Counted from the first letter of the stretch, positions 43,766 through 53,582 are shown. The stretch is DNA of 64,000 nucleotides from Cyanobacteria bacterium FACHB-471 (GCA_014695345.1 JACJOC010000098.1:230945-294944); one strand, 5' to 3'. Translations and numbers: made by a program. Notes: generated from the sequence alone by a model not told the origin.

Positions 43766-44725
43766 TTACTGAGCTTGGTGCATGGGTTCTAAGGCAAAAA
43801 AGGTCTCAAACATCTTTCCTCCAACGCTGTTAATTCGGCTTTGCAGGTCGTCCAAAAACTGATGTAAGCCTCGCTGGGTAATTTCTTCAATTGTCAGGTA
43901 GTCTAACTCAGAGCGCAGTTTGCCTAACGTTCGCTCAACTGGATTTTGCCAGGTGCCAGGTAAGCAACCCGTGATTTGACAGAGCGATCGCTCCGCCTGC
44001 AATAGACAAAACTGAATGGAGCGAGGAAACTCACGGTCTAAAATGAGAAATTCTGCTACCTCATTTGGAGTAATCCGGTGCTGGCATTTGCGATACATCT
44101 CATAGGCACTAGCAGATTTAAGCAACGCAATCCACTGCAACTCATCCAGTGCTGTTCCAACATCTTTTACGGAAGGTAACAGAATGAAATACTTCACATC
44201 TAGAATTCGCGCTGTTTTATCTGCCCGTTCCAACAGCCTGCCGATTTGCCCAAAGTGCCAACCCTCGTTGTGAGTCATGGTGGCATCCATTACACCTGCA
44301 AACAGGTGACTGGCCATTTTTACCTCAGAAAAGAAGCCAAACAGTTCTGATAGCTGCTGCATTTGAGAGGCTTCTTTCACCATCAGATAGAAGGCGTTGA
44401 CCTGTTCCCACATTTCCGAGGAAATGATTTCTCGCACCGAGCGGGCATTCTCTCGGGCCGATTGCAGACAGGACAGGATGGAGTTGGGATATTTAGGGTC
44501 AAAGGTGAGAAAGTGAATGACATTTTCCGGTGTGAACTCACCATAGCGCTCCATAAACAAAGGTAAGTCACCGGTTGTGACCACCAACGGCTTCCACTGT
44601 TGGGCTACACCGACGGGAGAATCTAGCAGCAGGTTAAAGTTAACATCAACAAACCGAGCTACATTTTCTGCCCGTTCTACATAGCGATTGAGCCAGTAAA
44701 TTGAATCTGCAACGCGACTTAACAT
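43766..44725 (-). CDS. Alpha-E domain protein (DUF403)
   Basis: 319 residues, all-helical, with the family start MLSRVADSIYWLNRYVERAENVARFVDVN and the motifs MTHNEGWHFGQIGRLLERAD and LQCLQSARENARSVRE-like (SARENARSVREIIS). Alpha-E proteins always accompany circularly permuted ATP-grasp enzymes. Their helical bundle with conserved Glu/Arg may assist peptide ligation or hold the product. Start ATG at 44725. Located between the ATP-grasp gene and the transglutaminase gene, all on the minus strand. Confidence 0.95.
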   Translation of the reverse strand: MLSRVADSIYWLNRYVERAENVARFVDVNFNLLLDSPVGVAQQWKPLVVTTGDLPLFMERYGEFTPENVIHFLTFDPKYPNSILSCLQSARENARSVREIISSEMWEQVNAFYLMVKEASQMQQLSELFGFFSEVKMASHLFAGVMDATMTHNEGWHFGQIGRLLERADKTARILDVKYFILLPSVKDVGTALDELQWIALLKSASAYEMYRKCQHRITPNEVAEFLILDREFPRSIQFCLLQAERSLCQITGCLPGTWQNPVERTLGKLRSELDYLTIEEITQRGLHQFLDDLQSRINSVGGKMFETFFALEPMHQAQ

Positions 44726-44783
44726 AAGACATAAAAAATGAGTAAGGGTTGAGAGGGATAGGTGAGCAAATTCTAGGTTTTAA

Positions 44784-46217
44784 CTATTGCACTACCCAGG
44801 TATCTTTGCTGCCACCCCCCTGAGATGAGTTGACCACCAGTGAACCTTTCCTCAACGCCACGCGAGTCAGCCCACCCGGAGTCACGTAAATGTCTTTGCC
44901 ATAGAGGATGTAGGGACGTAAATCAACGTGGCGACCATCAAAATGATCGTCTAAGAAAGTGGGCATTCGCGATAGAGATAAGGTCGGTTGCGCGATGTAG
45001 TTGCGAGGGCTGGCTTTGATCCGTCCAGCAAACTCTTCTCGCTGCTCAACGGTAGCGTGAGGTCCAACCAGCATTCCATAGCCACCCGATTCATTCGCAG
45101 CTTTGACTACTAGCTTATCCAAATTGGCTAATACATGGGACTGTTGATCGGCTTCCCAGCAAAGGTAAGTAGGAACGTTGGGCAACATCTGGTCTTCGTC
45201 CAGGTAGTAACGAATGATTTGAGGTACGTAGGCGTAGATCACTTTATCGTCTGCGACTCCTGTTCCTAAAGCATTGGCGATCGCCACTCGCCCCTGTTTA
45301 TAGACCTCAGTTAATCCGGGAACACCCAACAATGAATCCGCCCGAAATGCTTTTGGGTCAATGAAGTTATCGTCTATCCGACGGTAGATCACATCAACTC
45401 GCTGCAATCCCCTAGTTGTTCGCATCTGCAGATATCCATCAGACACGACCAGATCTCGACCCTCAACTAACTCAACGCCCATTTGCTGCGCTAGAAAAGA
45501 GTGCTCAAAATAGGCAGAGTTATAAATCCCAGGCGTTAGCACTACTACTCTGGGCTCAGGCAAGCCTGAAGGAGCCAGATTTAACAGCGTTTCAAGTAGT
45601 TGACTGGCATAATCATCCACGGGCTGAATTGCCATCGAGTTAAACACTAGAGGAAACGTGTTTTTCATCACGCGGCGATTTTCTAGCACATAGGAAACAC
45701 CCGAAGGGCAGCGCAGGTTGTCTTCCAGGACATACCATTGACCGCTGCGATCGCGCACCAAATCCGTCCCAGTAATGTGACACCAAATTCCCTGTGGCGG
45801 CTGCAATTCCATACAGGGTTTGAGAAACCCCGACGCTGAATAAATTAGCTCAGCAGGAATTACTCCATCTTTGAGAATCTTCTGCTCTCCGTAGATGTCT
45901 GCTAAAAAAAGATTTAGAGCCTGAATTCGCTGTTTTAACCCTTGCTCCAGCCAGCTCCATTCCTGAGCTGAAACAATGCGTGGCACAATATCAAACGGAA
46001 AAATTCGCTCAGTTCCTTGATTGTCGCCATAGACATTAAACGTTACCCCTAGCTTAAACAAAGCATTTTGGGCAGCCTGCTGCCGTCGCTGAAGTTCTTG
46101 TAGAGTCAAGGACTGAATTCGCTCAATCAGCAGCGTGGCTTCGGCTCGGGGTTGCCCCTTTGCCGCAAATAGCTCATCGTAAAAGTCTCCGGGGTTATAC
46201 TGGTCAATCACAATCAA
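44784..46217 (-). CDS. Circularly permuted ATP-grasp type 2 protein (DUF404/DUF407)
   Basis: 477 residues, the expected size. Motifs: [18 protein letters not shown] at the start, [37 protein letters not shown] (metal-binding ED-N), [15 protein letters not shown], and the permuted nucleotide site [18 protein letters not shown], ending in [21 protein letters not shown]. Predicted to form amide or peptide bonds using ATP. First gene of the ATP-grasp/alpha-E/transglutaminase operon. Starts TTG at 46217 with GGGA upstream; GTG at 46211 is an alternative. Product unknown; the divergent gene is a gamma-glutamyltransferase. Confidence 0.94.
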   Translation of the reverse strand: MIVIDQYNPGDFYDELFAAKGQPRAEATLLIERIQSLTLQELQRRQQAAQNALFKLGVTFNVYGDNQGTERIFPFDIVPRIVSAQEWSWLEQGLKQRIQALNLFLADIYGEQKILKDGVIPAELIYSASGFLKPCMELQPPQGIWCHITGTDLVRDRSGQWYVLEDNLRCPSGVSYVLENRRVMKNTFPLVFNSMAIQPVDDYASQLLETLLNLAPSGLPEPRVVVLTPGIYNSAYFEHSFLAQQMGVELVEGRDLVVSDGYLQMRTTRGLQRVDVIYRRIDDNFIDPKAFRADSLLGVPGLTEVYKQGRVAIANALGTGVADDKVIYAYVPQIIRYYLDEDQMLPNVPTYLCWEADQQSHVLANLDKLVVKAANESGGYGMLVGPHATVEQREEFAGRIKASPRNYIAQPTLSLSRMPTFLDDHFDGRHVDLRPYILYGKDIYVTPGGLTRVALRKGSLVVNSSQGGGSKDTWVVQ

Positions 46218-46597
46218 TAGTCCCTTTCAATGCTGCCAGGTGTTTGCTTTCATGCAACGCCACTCGCCTGAGCGCAAACGCTTCTTCAATTTATACCTAT
46301 TCAATAGAGGGTAGCGGAAACTGCTGACTGTAATGGATGATACAGAAACAGTTTGAATGTAGCCTAAGCAGTATTGGTAATGGGCTGATACAGCGATTAC
46401 TCACCCTAAATCCACCACCGTTGCGCTTTCACAGAGCCTAAAAATGAGTTGCAGACACAACTATCTTTGGATAGGTTTTCTAATACTTTTCTCCTGTTGG
46501 TGAAATCGAGTTTAGTAATAAGAGAGTTTGAACTGACTTAGGTTTCCCTATGGGCTCAACTCGTTTACCATACTCCGTATTCAAAAGGGGGTGAGAT
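46218..46597. other. Divergent promoter region, no gene seen
   Basis: 380 nt between the divergent ATP-grasp and gamma-glutamyltransferase genes. No ORF of note, no strong palindrome and no HIP1 cluster. Both promoters must lie here. The GGGGGTGAG ribosome-binding site of the transferase begins about 12 nt before its ATG. Confidence 0.5.
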
Positions 46598-48397
46598 ATG
46601 AGACGACGACGAGTTATTGCCGTTTTGGCGATCGCCATTTTTTTAGGAATTGTATTGCTAACAGGCGCACCACCTCGTGCCCAGGAAGGAGCAGCAGCAG
46701 TTGCTAGAGGAAGGGGTGGGGCGGTTGCCTCAGTCGATGCAAGAGCAACTGAAGTTGGAATTGAAGTGCTACAGGCAGGCGGTAATGCAATTGATGCAGC
46801 GGTTGCGGCAGCGGCGGCACTGGGTGTAGTCGAACCCTTTTCGGCAGGAGTTGGGGGTGGCGACTTTATGGTGATTTACCTGAAGGATGCCGATCGAGTG
46901 ATCACATTAGATGGACGCGAACAGGCTCCCGCTTCTGCCAGTGTGGATATGTTTAACGATCCCAACAATCCAGGAGAACTGTTACCGTTTTCCCCCGATC
47001 GCATCAGCACCGGACTTGCTGTTGGTGTACCGGGCACCCCTCTAACTTGGGCAGAAGCTTTAAGTCGCTATGGCACGATCTCATTGGCAGAAGCTTTAGA
47101 ACCTGCGATCGCCATTGCAGAAGACGGTTTTGAAGTAGATACAACCTTTGTCACTCAGCTTGAGCAAAATCAAGAGCGATTTGGTGCCTACATTCCTACC
47201 CGATCGCTTTACCTGGCGAATGGGCTGCCCGAAGTGGGTTCAACCTTTCGCAATCCAGATTTGGCAAAAACCTATCGACTGTTGGTTGAACAAGGCGTGA
47301 ATGCGTTCTATCGAGGTGAGATCGCACAAGCAATTGTAGAAACGGTACAAAACCCTCCTGCACAGGAAATTACACCCTTTGCCGCACTTCCGGGAGGAAT
47401 GACCTTAGATGATTTAGATGAGTATCATGTACAGGTTCGTCCACCTGTGGCGACCGACTATCGCGGTTACACAATTTACGGTATGGGACTGCCCAGCAGT
47501 GGCGGTGTTACTGGCATTCAAACGCTCAATTTAGCGGAAGGTTTTGACCTGGCAACACTCGATCGCGCCCAGGCTTTACACGCCATTATTGAATCCGAGA
47601 GGTTGGCATACGCCGATCGCTCTGCTTTTCTGGGCGATCCAGAGTATGTTGATGTCCCTCTTGCAGGTTTGTTGAGTGAAGAGTACACAGCGGAGAGGCG
47701 ATCGCTCATTGAAAACACTGCCCCACCCGAAGGGATCGAAGCCCGCACCACAGCAGGCAATCCATTGCCCTATCAAACTGATCCTAGTCCCAGCATGACA
47801 ACCGCCACTCCTGTCGCTCAAATTGGCGATCACGAAGGGCTTTCCACCACTCACCTAACCGTTGCCGATCGCTTTGGCAATGTCGTTTCCTACACACTCA
47901 CGATTGAGTCTACGGGTGGCTCTGGCATTGTTGTTCCAGGATATGGATTTCTCCTCAACAATGAGTTGACCGACTTTGACCCCGAAAGTCCTCATCCCAA
48001 CACCCCAGAACCGGGAAAGCGCCCCCGCAGCAGTATGTCTCCGACGATCGCCTTTGCTCCAGATGGACAAGTAATAGCTTTTGGCTCTCCGGGTGGGTCA
48101 ACCATTATCACAACCGTTCTGGGAATTGCCTTTAATGTATTTGACTTTGATCTGCCAATTGATGAGGCGATCGCCGCTCCTCGTATCTCTCAACGCAATG
48201 GAGGCGTAACTCAAGTAGATAGTGGCTTTGAAACTAGTGAGTTAGGGTTAGCCCTGACTGAGTTAGGACATGTGCTGGAACCTGTTGCCGAAATCGGAGC
48301 CGCTACAGGTATCGTTATCAATCCTGACGGAACAATGATTGCAGCCGCAGAGCCAACTCGCCGAGGAGGTGGAGCAGCCCAAACCGTTGAACCGTAA
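46598..48397 (+). CDS. ggt: Gamma-glutamyltransferase
   Basis: 599 residues. N-terminal signal peptide or anchor (VIAVLAIAIFLGIVLLTGAP), so it is exported. Large subunit motifs: GGNAIDAAVAAAAALGVVEP, FSAGVGGGDFMVIYL, VGVPGTPLTWAEAL, YRGYTIYGMGLPSSGG. The autoproteolysis and nucleophile site is STTHLTVADRFGNVVSYT, with Thr417-Thr418-His419, followed by LLNNELTDFDP and RPRSSMSPTIAF; GSPGGSTIITTVL closes the fold. It transfers or hydrolyses the gamma-glutamyl group of glutathione and related peptides. It is divergent from a peptide-ligase operon, which may be meaningful. Confidence 0.95.
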   Translation: MRRRRVIAVLAIAIFLGIVLLTGAPPRAQEGAAAVARGRGGAVASVDARATEVGIEVLQAGGNAIDAAVAAAAALGVVEPFSAGVGGGDFMVIYLKDADRVITLDGREQAPASASVDMFNDPNNPGELLPFSPDRISTGLAVGVPGTPLTWAEALSRYGTISLAEALEPAIAIAEDGFEVDTTFVTQLEQNQERFGAYIPTRSLYLANGLPEVGSTFRNPDLAKTYRLLVEQGVNAFYRGEIAQAIVETVQNPPAQEITPFAALPGGMTLDDLDEYHVQVRPPVATDYRGYTIYGMGLPSSGGVTGIQTLNLAEGFDLATLDRAQALHAIIESERLAYADRSAFLGDPEYVDVPLAGLLSEEYTAERRSLIENTAPPEGIEARTTAGNPLPYQTDPSPSMTTATPVAQIGDHEGLSTTHLTVADRFGNVVSYTLTIESTGGSGIVVPGYGFLLNNELTDFDPESPHPNTPEPGKRPRSSMSPTIAFAPDGQVIAFGSPGGSTIITTVLGIAFNVFDFDLPIDEAIAAPRISQRNGGVTQVDSGFETSELGLALTELGHVLEPVAEIGAATGIVINPDGTMIAAAEPTRRGGGAAQTVEP

Positions 48398-48480
48398 AAC
48401 AGTACAGACCTTATATCCTTGTCCGAATGTACTGGCGAAATAAAGAACTTACAGCCATCTTCAGATGAATAAGCTTTAGC

Positions 48481-48508
48481 GTAGGGGCGGTTCGCAAACC
48501 GCCCTTAC
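48481..48508. repeat. Palindromic intergenic repeat (GTAGGGGC family)
   Basis: Arms GTAGGGGCGGTTCG and GCAAACCGCCCTTAC. It lies 83 nt after the gamma-glutamyltransferase stop, followed by a second unrelated palindrome at 48565. Confidence 0.7.
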
Positions 48509-48564
48509 AGAGTACACAAGTGGAAATTGCTGTAAGCCAAACGCTGCCAACCTAAAACGTTAAA

Positions 48565-48593
48565 ATCTGCGACTTCTTCAAGAAGTCGCAGAT
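48565..48593. terminator. Perfect palindrome between convergent genes
   Basis: Arms ATCTGCGACTTCTT and AAGAAGTCGCAGAT, 14 bp each, separated by a single C. It is suited to bidirectional termination between ggt (+) and the exported protein gene (-), although no T-run follows. Confidence 0.65.
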
Positions 48594-48613
48594 CTGCTTA
48601 CACAAACCCAATT

Positions 48614-49009
48614 TTAGTTAACCGTTACTGCATTGCCTGTTGCCAAAGCATCACCGATGTCTTGCTGCAATGGCTTTGGCTGAACGTACACCACTAAATT
48701 AGGCACAATGGTGCCAATGTTTTTGGTGATCTGGATAGGTCTTGCACTGTCGACGGTATAGGACTGCCCAATTTCCTCAAGCGCACTGAGCAGGCGTTCA
48801 TTCATGCTGCTATCTGCTGTATTTGAATTAACAAAGCTCAGCAAATTTGGTTCTACTAACAAAACTCGATCAGCTTGGATTGATTTGATGAAGTAATCAG
48901 TTCTCGATTCGCCTAGAAGATGACCAGAGCCAAGGTTGAAGCCAGCAGTCACTAGAATCACCAGGCTCAGAGCGATCGCTGTAAGAGGAGCGAGTAGTTT
49001 CTTATTCAT
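48614..49009 (-). CDS. Hypothetical exported protein
   Basis: 131 residues. Signal peptide-like N-terminus (LLAPLTAIALSLVILVTAGFN). The remaining ~100 residues contain no Cys and are mixed beta/helix (DRVLLVEPNLLSFVNSN; IGTIVPNLVVYVQPKP). No family recognised. A TATCTAGATA palindrome lies 31 nt upstream of the ATG; related sites occur in the leader of the TetR gene that follows on the same strand. Confidence 0.6.
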   Translation of the reverse strand: MNKKLLAPLTAIALSLVILVTAGFNLGSGHLLGESRTDYFIKSIQADRVLLVEPNLLSFVNSNTADSSMNERLLSALEEIGQSYTVDSARPIQITKNIGTIVPNLVVYVQPKPLQQDIGDALATGNAVTVN

Positions 49010-49039
49010 GGAAGTATTAATGCAGAGCCAACGTGAGTG

Positions 49040-49049
49040 TATCTAGATA
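49040..49049. promoter_or_regulatory. TATCTAGATA palindrome, candidate TetR site
   Basis: Perfect 10-bp palindrome upstream of the exported-protein gene. Related CATCTAGATAG and TATCTAG sequences occur at 49864-49874 and 49840-49846 in front of the TetR gene. Confidence 0.3.
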
Positions 49050-49217
49050 TTAACGCAATATGAACTTCTGTAAAGCTTGCTAATCCAAATCTGGCTGTCT
49101 CAAGCCTTATCCTTCGTGTGGCTGAGAACTGTTGAAGGCGATCGCGTGTCAGTCATCCTCGGCTAAGCAACATCGTTCTGCATCAAGCATTACGGAACGG
49201 TGCGCTGCGGTCGCAAT

Positions 49218-49811
49218 TTATTGAGAGTCTGGTTGAGAGTCAGAATGTTTTTCTAAGTAAGCGGTCAGCATTTTTCCTAGCAGAGATACTTGCTCATTAA
49301 AGCAGGCAGCTTGATCTCCATACAGTCGATTGAGTAACAGCCCCATAAACAAGTTTTTCATGAAATGTTGAAAGGCTGGACTAGTGATCCCGTCAAAGTT
49401 GGCCACGGTTTGCTTAAAGCGTTCGTCGGCTTGCTTATTGGCTCTATTGTTTTGATAGGCTTCACAGCCATAGTGACGACAAAAATCAACAGAGATGTAA
49501 GTCTCTTTGATTAAACTCTCCTCATTTTTTTGCAGAAATCTTCCCAGCGCATCTACCTGTTCGGTTAGTGTTTTTGCACCTTCTAACTCACGGGTCAGCA
49601 TGAGAATGTAGTAATCCGCTTTTTCCTGCATGAGCTGCTCAAACAGAGCTTCCTTGCTAGGAAAGTAGTGATACAAAGTTCCAGTAGAGACGCCTAACCC
49701 CTGCGCGATTTCGCGCATTGTGACCGCCGCAAACCCTTTTTGGGCAAACAGGTCAAAGGCTCTGTTTAGCAGGTCTTTGCGGTACTCATTATGATCAACA
49801 ATTTTGGGCAT
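49218..49811 (-). CDS. TetR/AcrR family transcriptional regulator
   Basis: 197 residues. HTH: RAFDLFAQKGFAAVTMREIA then GLGVSTGTLYHYFPSKEALF, a canonical TetR DNA-binding domain. The ligand-binding C-terminal domain is divergent. No adjacent efflux pump. TATCTAG-type sites at 49840 and 49864 in its leader and at 49040 before the neighbouring exported-protein gene may be its operators. Start ATG at 49811. Confidence 0.9.
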   Translation of the reverse strand: MPKIVDHNEYRKDLLNRAFDLFAQKGFAAVTMREIAQGLGVSTGTLYHYFPSKEALFEQLMQEKADYYILMLTRELEGAKTLTEQVDALGRFLQKNEESLIKETYISVDFCRHYGCEAYQNNRANKQADERFKQTVANFDGITSPAFQHFMKNLFMGLLLNRLYGDQAACFNEQVSLLGKMLTAYLEKHSDSQPDSQ

Positions 49812-49948
49812 TCGTGACGTTGATATGAAACGTTGAGTTTATCTAGCTTCAGCATACGATGCTCATCTAGATAGTTCATGAGAATTTCGGCTGAAATGCT
49901 TCAGGTTTCAGGCGTAATGGAGTTGCTCAAACCAGTTGGTCGCATGCT

Positions 49949-50284
49949 CTACATCAATCCCATTCGCACTGCTGCAACTGCTGCCTGAATGCGGTTCTCA
50001 ACGGAAAGCTTATTTAGAATTCCTCGAATGTGAGTTTTGATGGTGTTAGGACTGAGGTAAAGGAGCGTCGCAATTTCGGTGTTGCTACGACCTTCAATCA
50101 GCAGTTTTAGAATCTCTAATTCTCGTTTCGACAACCGATTAATTGGTTTGAACTGCCGCAGGGATCTATGTTTTTCTACATAACCCTGCTGTTGACTGTC
50201 ACTGATTGGGTACTCAATCGCATCACGGTCAGCTTTTTCAGATGCGGAAGGGGTCGGCTGAGGAAGACTTTTTGCTTGCTGCAT
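49949..50284 (-). CDS. Stand-alone LuxR-type HTH protein
   Basis: 111 residues. A ~45-residue polar N-terminal tail precedes a LuxR C-terminal DNA-binding domain: NRLSKRELEILKLLIEGRSN, TEIATLLYLSPNTIKTHIRG, ILNKLSVENRIQAAVAAVRM. No receiver domain, so it is not regulated by phosphorylation in the usual way. GGGAG lies upstream of the ATG. Possibly acts with a partner regulator. The region 49812-49948 holds only the TetR leader. Confidence 0.88.
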   Translation of the reverse strand: MQQAKSLPQPTPSASEKADRDAIEYPISDSQQQGYVEKHRSLRQFKPINRLSKRELEILKLLIEGRSNTEIATLLYLSPNTIKTHIRGILNKLSVENRIQAAVAAVRMGLM

Positions 50285-50473
50285 ATCACCACTCCCTGAG
50301 GACTTATCTTATATCGAACGTGCGTTATATTTAAGATGACGCTTTTGAGCTGTGAAGTCAAGTAAATGAAAAGATTTCTGAGACTTGTAGAGACGCGATT
50401 CACTGTATCCTTGCCAAAACATTTCTGGCTGGACAAATTCTAATTTCTATTGTCGCGCGTCCTTAAGTCTGCC

Positions 50474-51298
50474 TTAATGAGCTGGCAGTTGAGCAAAAAG
50501 CCCTTCCCAATCCACCGTGGCTGGTCTTTCACCCTGGTTGATCAGTTCAAACACTTTGTTTTCCGCTGCCAAACTATTCACACTAGCAACACAAGCAGCA
50601 GCCACATCAATGCGGCTGGTTTGTCCAGTCAAGGTGTCACCCGTAGCCACTACAACGCCCTGCTTCCCGTTAGTTGTCGCTTTGAGCAAAGTATTGAGAT
50701 CGTAGGAGGTAAATGGCCCATCAATCAGCCGTCCCGGTCGAACAATGGTGTATGGCAAGCCTGATTGAATCAGTGCGGTTTCACCCTTCTGTTTTGCATC
50801 CAACACGCCAAAGGCATTTAAGAAGCTGTAGGGTGGTTTATCTTTGTGTTCAACGCCACACGATGAGACAAACACAAATCGCTTTAAGTCCTTAGGAGCG
50901 GCTGCAATCAGGTTAATCACGCCTTGAGCATCAACCTGTTCAGGACTGTTTTTAGCCTGGGTGCGGCGATAGTCGGAGTCCAAGAACACTTTGCCCCAGT
51001 TCAAGACTTGCTGAAAACCACCGGTTTGTGAGCTAAAGTCAAAATCCCATTTTGCTGAAGGGAAGGCAGTCGTGCCCGTGCAGCAGATGATGTGGGTAAT
51101 ACCCTGGGTTGCAGCGGGAAGGGTCTCAGGTTGGCGGGTGTCGGCGATCGCCACTTCCACTTTGCCGTCAAACATCTTCTGCACTTTCTTAGAACTGCGG
51201 GTCATGGCCCGCACTGCGTATCCTTTTTCAAGCAGCTTTGCGACGGTGAGTTGCCCAACGCCCCCCGTTGCTCCTGCAACCAATACTCGCTCAGACAC
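50474..51298 (-). CDS. NAD(P)-binding SDR/NmrA-like oxidoreductase
   Basis: 274 residues starting from GTG at 51298 with GGAG upstream. Nucleotide-binding motif VLVAGATGGVGQLTVAKLLE and atypical SDR features: VRAMTRSSKKVQKMF, FVFVSSCGVEH, IVRPGRLIDGPFTSYDL, SRIDVAAACVASV. Close to cyanobacterial and chloroplast NAD(P)H-binding proteins (Ycf39-like or NmrA-type) that act in assembly or as isoflavone-reductase-like enzymes. No membrane segment. Specific role not decidable. Confidence 0.88.
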   Translation of the reverse strand: MSERVLVAGATGGVGQLTVAKLLEKGYAVRAMTRSSKKVQKMFDGKVEVAIADTRQPETLPAATQGITHIICCTGTTAFPSAKWDFDFSSQTGGFQQVLNWGKVFLDSDYRRTQAKNSPEQVDAQGVINLIAAAPKDLKRFVFVSSCGVEHKDKPPYSFLNAFGVLDAKQKGETALIQSGLPYTIVRPGRLIDGPFTSYDLNTLLKATTNGKQGVVVATGDTLTGQTSRIDVAAACVASVNSLAAENKVFELINQGERPATVDWEGLFAQLPAH

Positions 51299-51460
51299 GG
51301 GACTTTCTCCTATTTATGACACCTTTATTCAAGGCTAAACGAATCATTCCTTGCTCTAATCTCTCGATTGACAGAATGCTATTACCGCAAAAAAAACTGG
51401 AGTGCGAAGGGCATGACCTCCGTACTCCAGTTAATGCTTGCGAATGGAGTTAGGGAATTA

Positions 51461-53272
51461 TTAGAGACGATTTTGCTTAAATGAAGCTAACCATTCGCGG
51501 AGCTGCTCAGCAGCAACGTCTCGACCGCCTAAGCCAAAGGCTAAAGCAATCGCTACTGCGATCGCGCCTAAGAGCAAGCCAAACGCTAGATTGACGATAT
51601 CGTTAGCAACGCCGATTAGTTGCAGTGCGATCGCAGCCGAGAAGGCAATACCTGCAATCCGAGCGACTTGACCCAAGATTTTAGCTTGACGACCACCAGA
51701 GCTCGTAATCAAGTTAAAGGCGAGGTTCGCTAAGTATAAGCCAATCGCAAATACCACCAGTCCAGCTAAGATGCGCCCTGCAATCAAGACTATTCCACCT
51801 ACCAAGGCGGTCAGTGCCGGAATGTTCAGTACATCGATTGCCGCAAGTGCAGCAATCAACATTACCCCAACTAGAACAATGATCCCAGCGACCTCCGAAG
51901 GCGTTTTGGTGGGCACCGTAGCAGGAGGAACTCGCCCTTGTAACGCTTCGGGCTGAGCCGGAGGGGGAACTGTAGCAGAGGTAGGGGCTGAAGGGGTAGA
52001 CTGTAGCCCCAGCCAATAGAAGACGTTGTTAAAGCCAACTCCGGTCAGGACACCCGTTACGAGATCAGAGAGAAACTGTCCGATCACATAAGCAAGAGCC
52101 AGAATTAGTCCAGCAGTAAAGATCTGCGGTAATACCGTGAGAATCTGCTCTAACATTGCGATCGCTGGCCCAGAGATCGCCTCAATTTGCAGAGCGTTGA
52201 GGGCAGCGATCGCCGTCGGAATCAGAATTAAAACATAGACAACGGTGCCAAGAATCCAGGAGAGCGATTGGCTTCCAGATGTCCGGTTCAATCCTAGTCG
52301 AGTCCCAATTCGGTCTGTTCCAGTTGCTGCCAGGAAGTTGGTCACAATCCGCCGTACCACTTGAGCAACGAGCCAACCTGCCGCTGCAATCAAAATCGCG
52401 GCAAACACATTCGGCAAAATGCCCAAAATTTCATTCAGCAACTCCTGCACAGGAGCCAGCGTTCCTTGCAACCCCAGCGTATTTAAAATTAGCGGCAGGA
52501 ATAGCAGGAAAATGAACCAGTACAGGGTGTTTCCAATCGTGTCACTGAGAGAAAACTGATTTCTTGAGGACGGTGGCGGAGGCGTAGCCGTGCCAGTTCT
52601 CGGATCTACTGCGCCAGTTGTGGAATAACCACCTGGGACAGTGGGATCTCTCACTGCATCCGTTGGGGGAGTGGTGGATGGGCTTTCTACCTGTTGCCCC
52701 AACCGCTCATCTATGTTGAAAGCTTTCAGAGTTCGGGTGACAATTAGCTTTACCAACGTTGCTAGCAGCCAGGCAACCCCCAGCAAAATCGCGGCTCCCG
52801 CAATGGCGGGCAGGTAGCCAATAATTTGATTTAAGAAGTTGTTGAGAGGTTCAGATACAGCCGTGAGCTGAAGCGCCTGAAGAAACGCAACAATCGTGAA
52901 GATAAAAATTAGCCAGAAAACAGCACTAGAGATCCACTTCTCGATGGCTGGAGCTTCTGCCCCTGGCTGTCCGCCCACAACTGATCGAGCTAAACGATTG
53001 TCAAGGTCTGTTTGCTTTAAGATTCCTCTGACGATCGCCGCTGCAATCAGTGCAATTAGCCAACCCACTACCAGGATCACAATTGCCCTTAGTAGGTCCG
53101 GCAATGAAGAACTCAAATCAGAACCAACCGTCCGCAGCACATCCCCTCCTCTTGCTGGTCTGGTCGTGGGTGCAGATTCTACTTGAGCTAAGAAAGTATA
53201 AATGCTGTGCATTTTAGGCATTGAGGTGGAGGCTATCAACGCCTGCGCCATGCCCTGCCATGTTTCGTTCAT
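51461..53272 (-). CDS. Mechanosensitive-channel-type protein with repeated TM-helix units
   Basis: About 603 residues from ATG at 53272, which has AGGA 6 nt upstream; the frame extends to 53296 without a better start. Five or so copies of an amphipathic-Gly helix-loop unit (LPDLLRAIVILVVGWLIALI; LPAIAGAAILLGVAWLLATL; LPNVFAAILIAAAGWLVAQV; LPQIFTAGLILALAYVIGQF; IAGRILAGLVVFAIGLYLAN) match the TM_helix repeat of MscS-like proteins. The C-terminus (AVAIALAFGLGGRDVAAEQL) resembles the MscS pore helix but there is no following beta domain. Pro-rich linkers lie between units. Probably an osmotic-response membrane protein. Confidence 0.85.
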   Translation of the reverse strand: MNETWQGMAQALIASTSMPKMHSIYTFLAQVESAPTTRPARGGDVLRTVGSDLSSSLPDLLRAIVILVVGWLIALIAAAIVRGILKQTDLDNRLARSVVGGQPGAEAPAIEKWISSAVFWLIFIFTIVAFLQALQLTAVSEPLNNFLNQIIGYLPAIAGAAILLGVAWLLATLVKLIVTRTLKAFNIDERLGQQVESPSTTPPTDAVRDPTVPGGYSTTGAVDPRTGTATPPPPSSRNQFSLSDTIGNTLYWFIFLLFLPLILNTLGLQGTLAPVQELLNEILGILPNVFAAILIAAAGWLVAQVVRRIVTNFLAATGTDRIGTRLGLNRTSGSQSLSWILGTVVYVLILIPTAIAALNALQIEAISGPAIAMLEQILTVLPQIFTAGLILALAYVIGQFLSDLVTGVLTGVGFNNVFYWLGLQSTPSAPTSATVPPPAQPEALQGRVPPATVPTKTPSEVAGIIVLVGVMLIAALAAIDVLNIPALTALVGGIVLIAGRILAGLVVFAIGLYLANLAFNLITSSGGRQAKILGQVARIAGIAFSAAIALQLIGVANDIVNLAFGLLLGAIAVAIALAFGLGGRDVAAEQLREWLASFKQNRL

Positions 53273-53582
53273 TATTTCCTCAACTAGCGACAGCAAACGT
53301 GAAGATAGCAGCTACCATAGGTGGCTATCATTAGATTGACCAGCGATTCCCTTGCTTAATCTCTCTGGTCAACCGTAAATTACCAAAACTGCGTAAAAGC
53401 TACATCAGCAAGGGTAAATTTTGTCTCCGAGCCTTTCATCTACCTTAGTGCTGAATAATACGCTAAAACCTGCGTTTTTAAGGAATAAGTTCTGAAAAAG
53501 GGCAACTATCGCGGTGCAGCAGCCAAGATCAATTTAAGGTTACTGTAGAGTAGCAGTTTAGGTTGTGACTCCGACGCATCGG
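53273..53582. other. Intergenic region, nothing recognised
   Basis: About 310 nt between divergent genes. No ORF, hairpin or repeat stands out. It should contain the promoters of both flanking genes. Confidence 0.4.
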
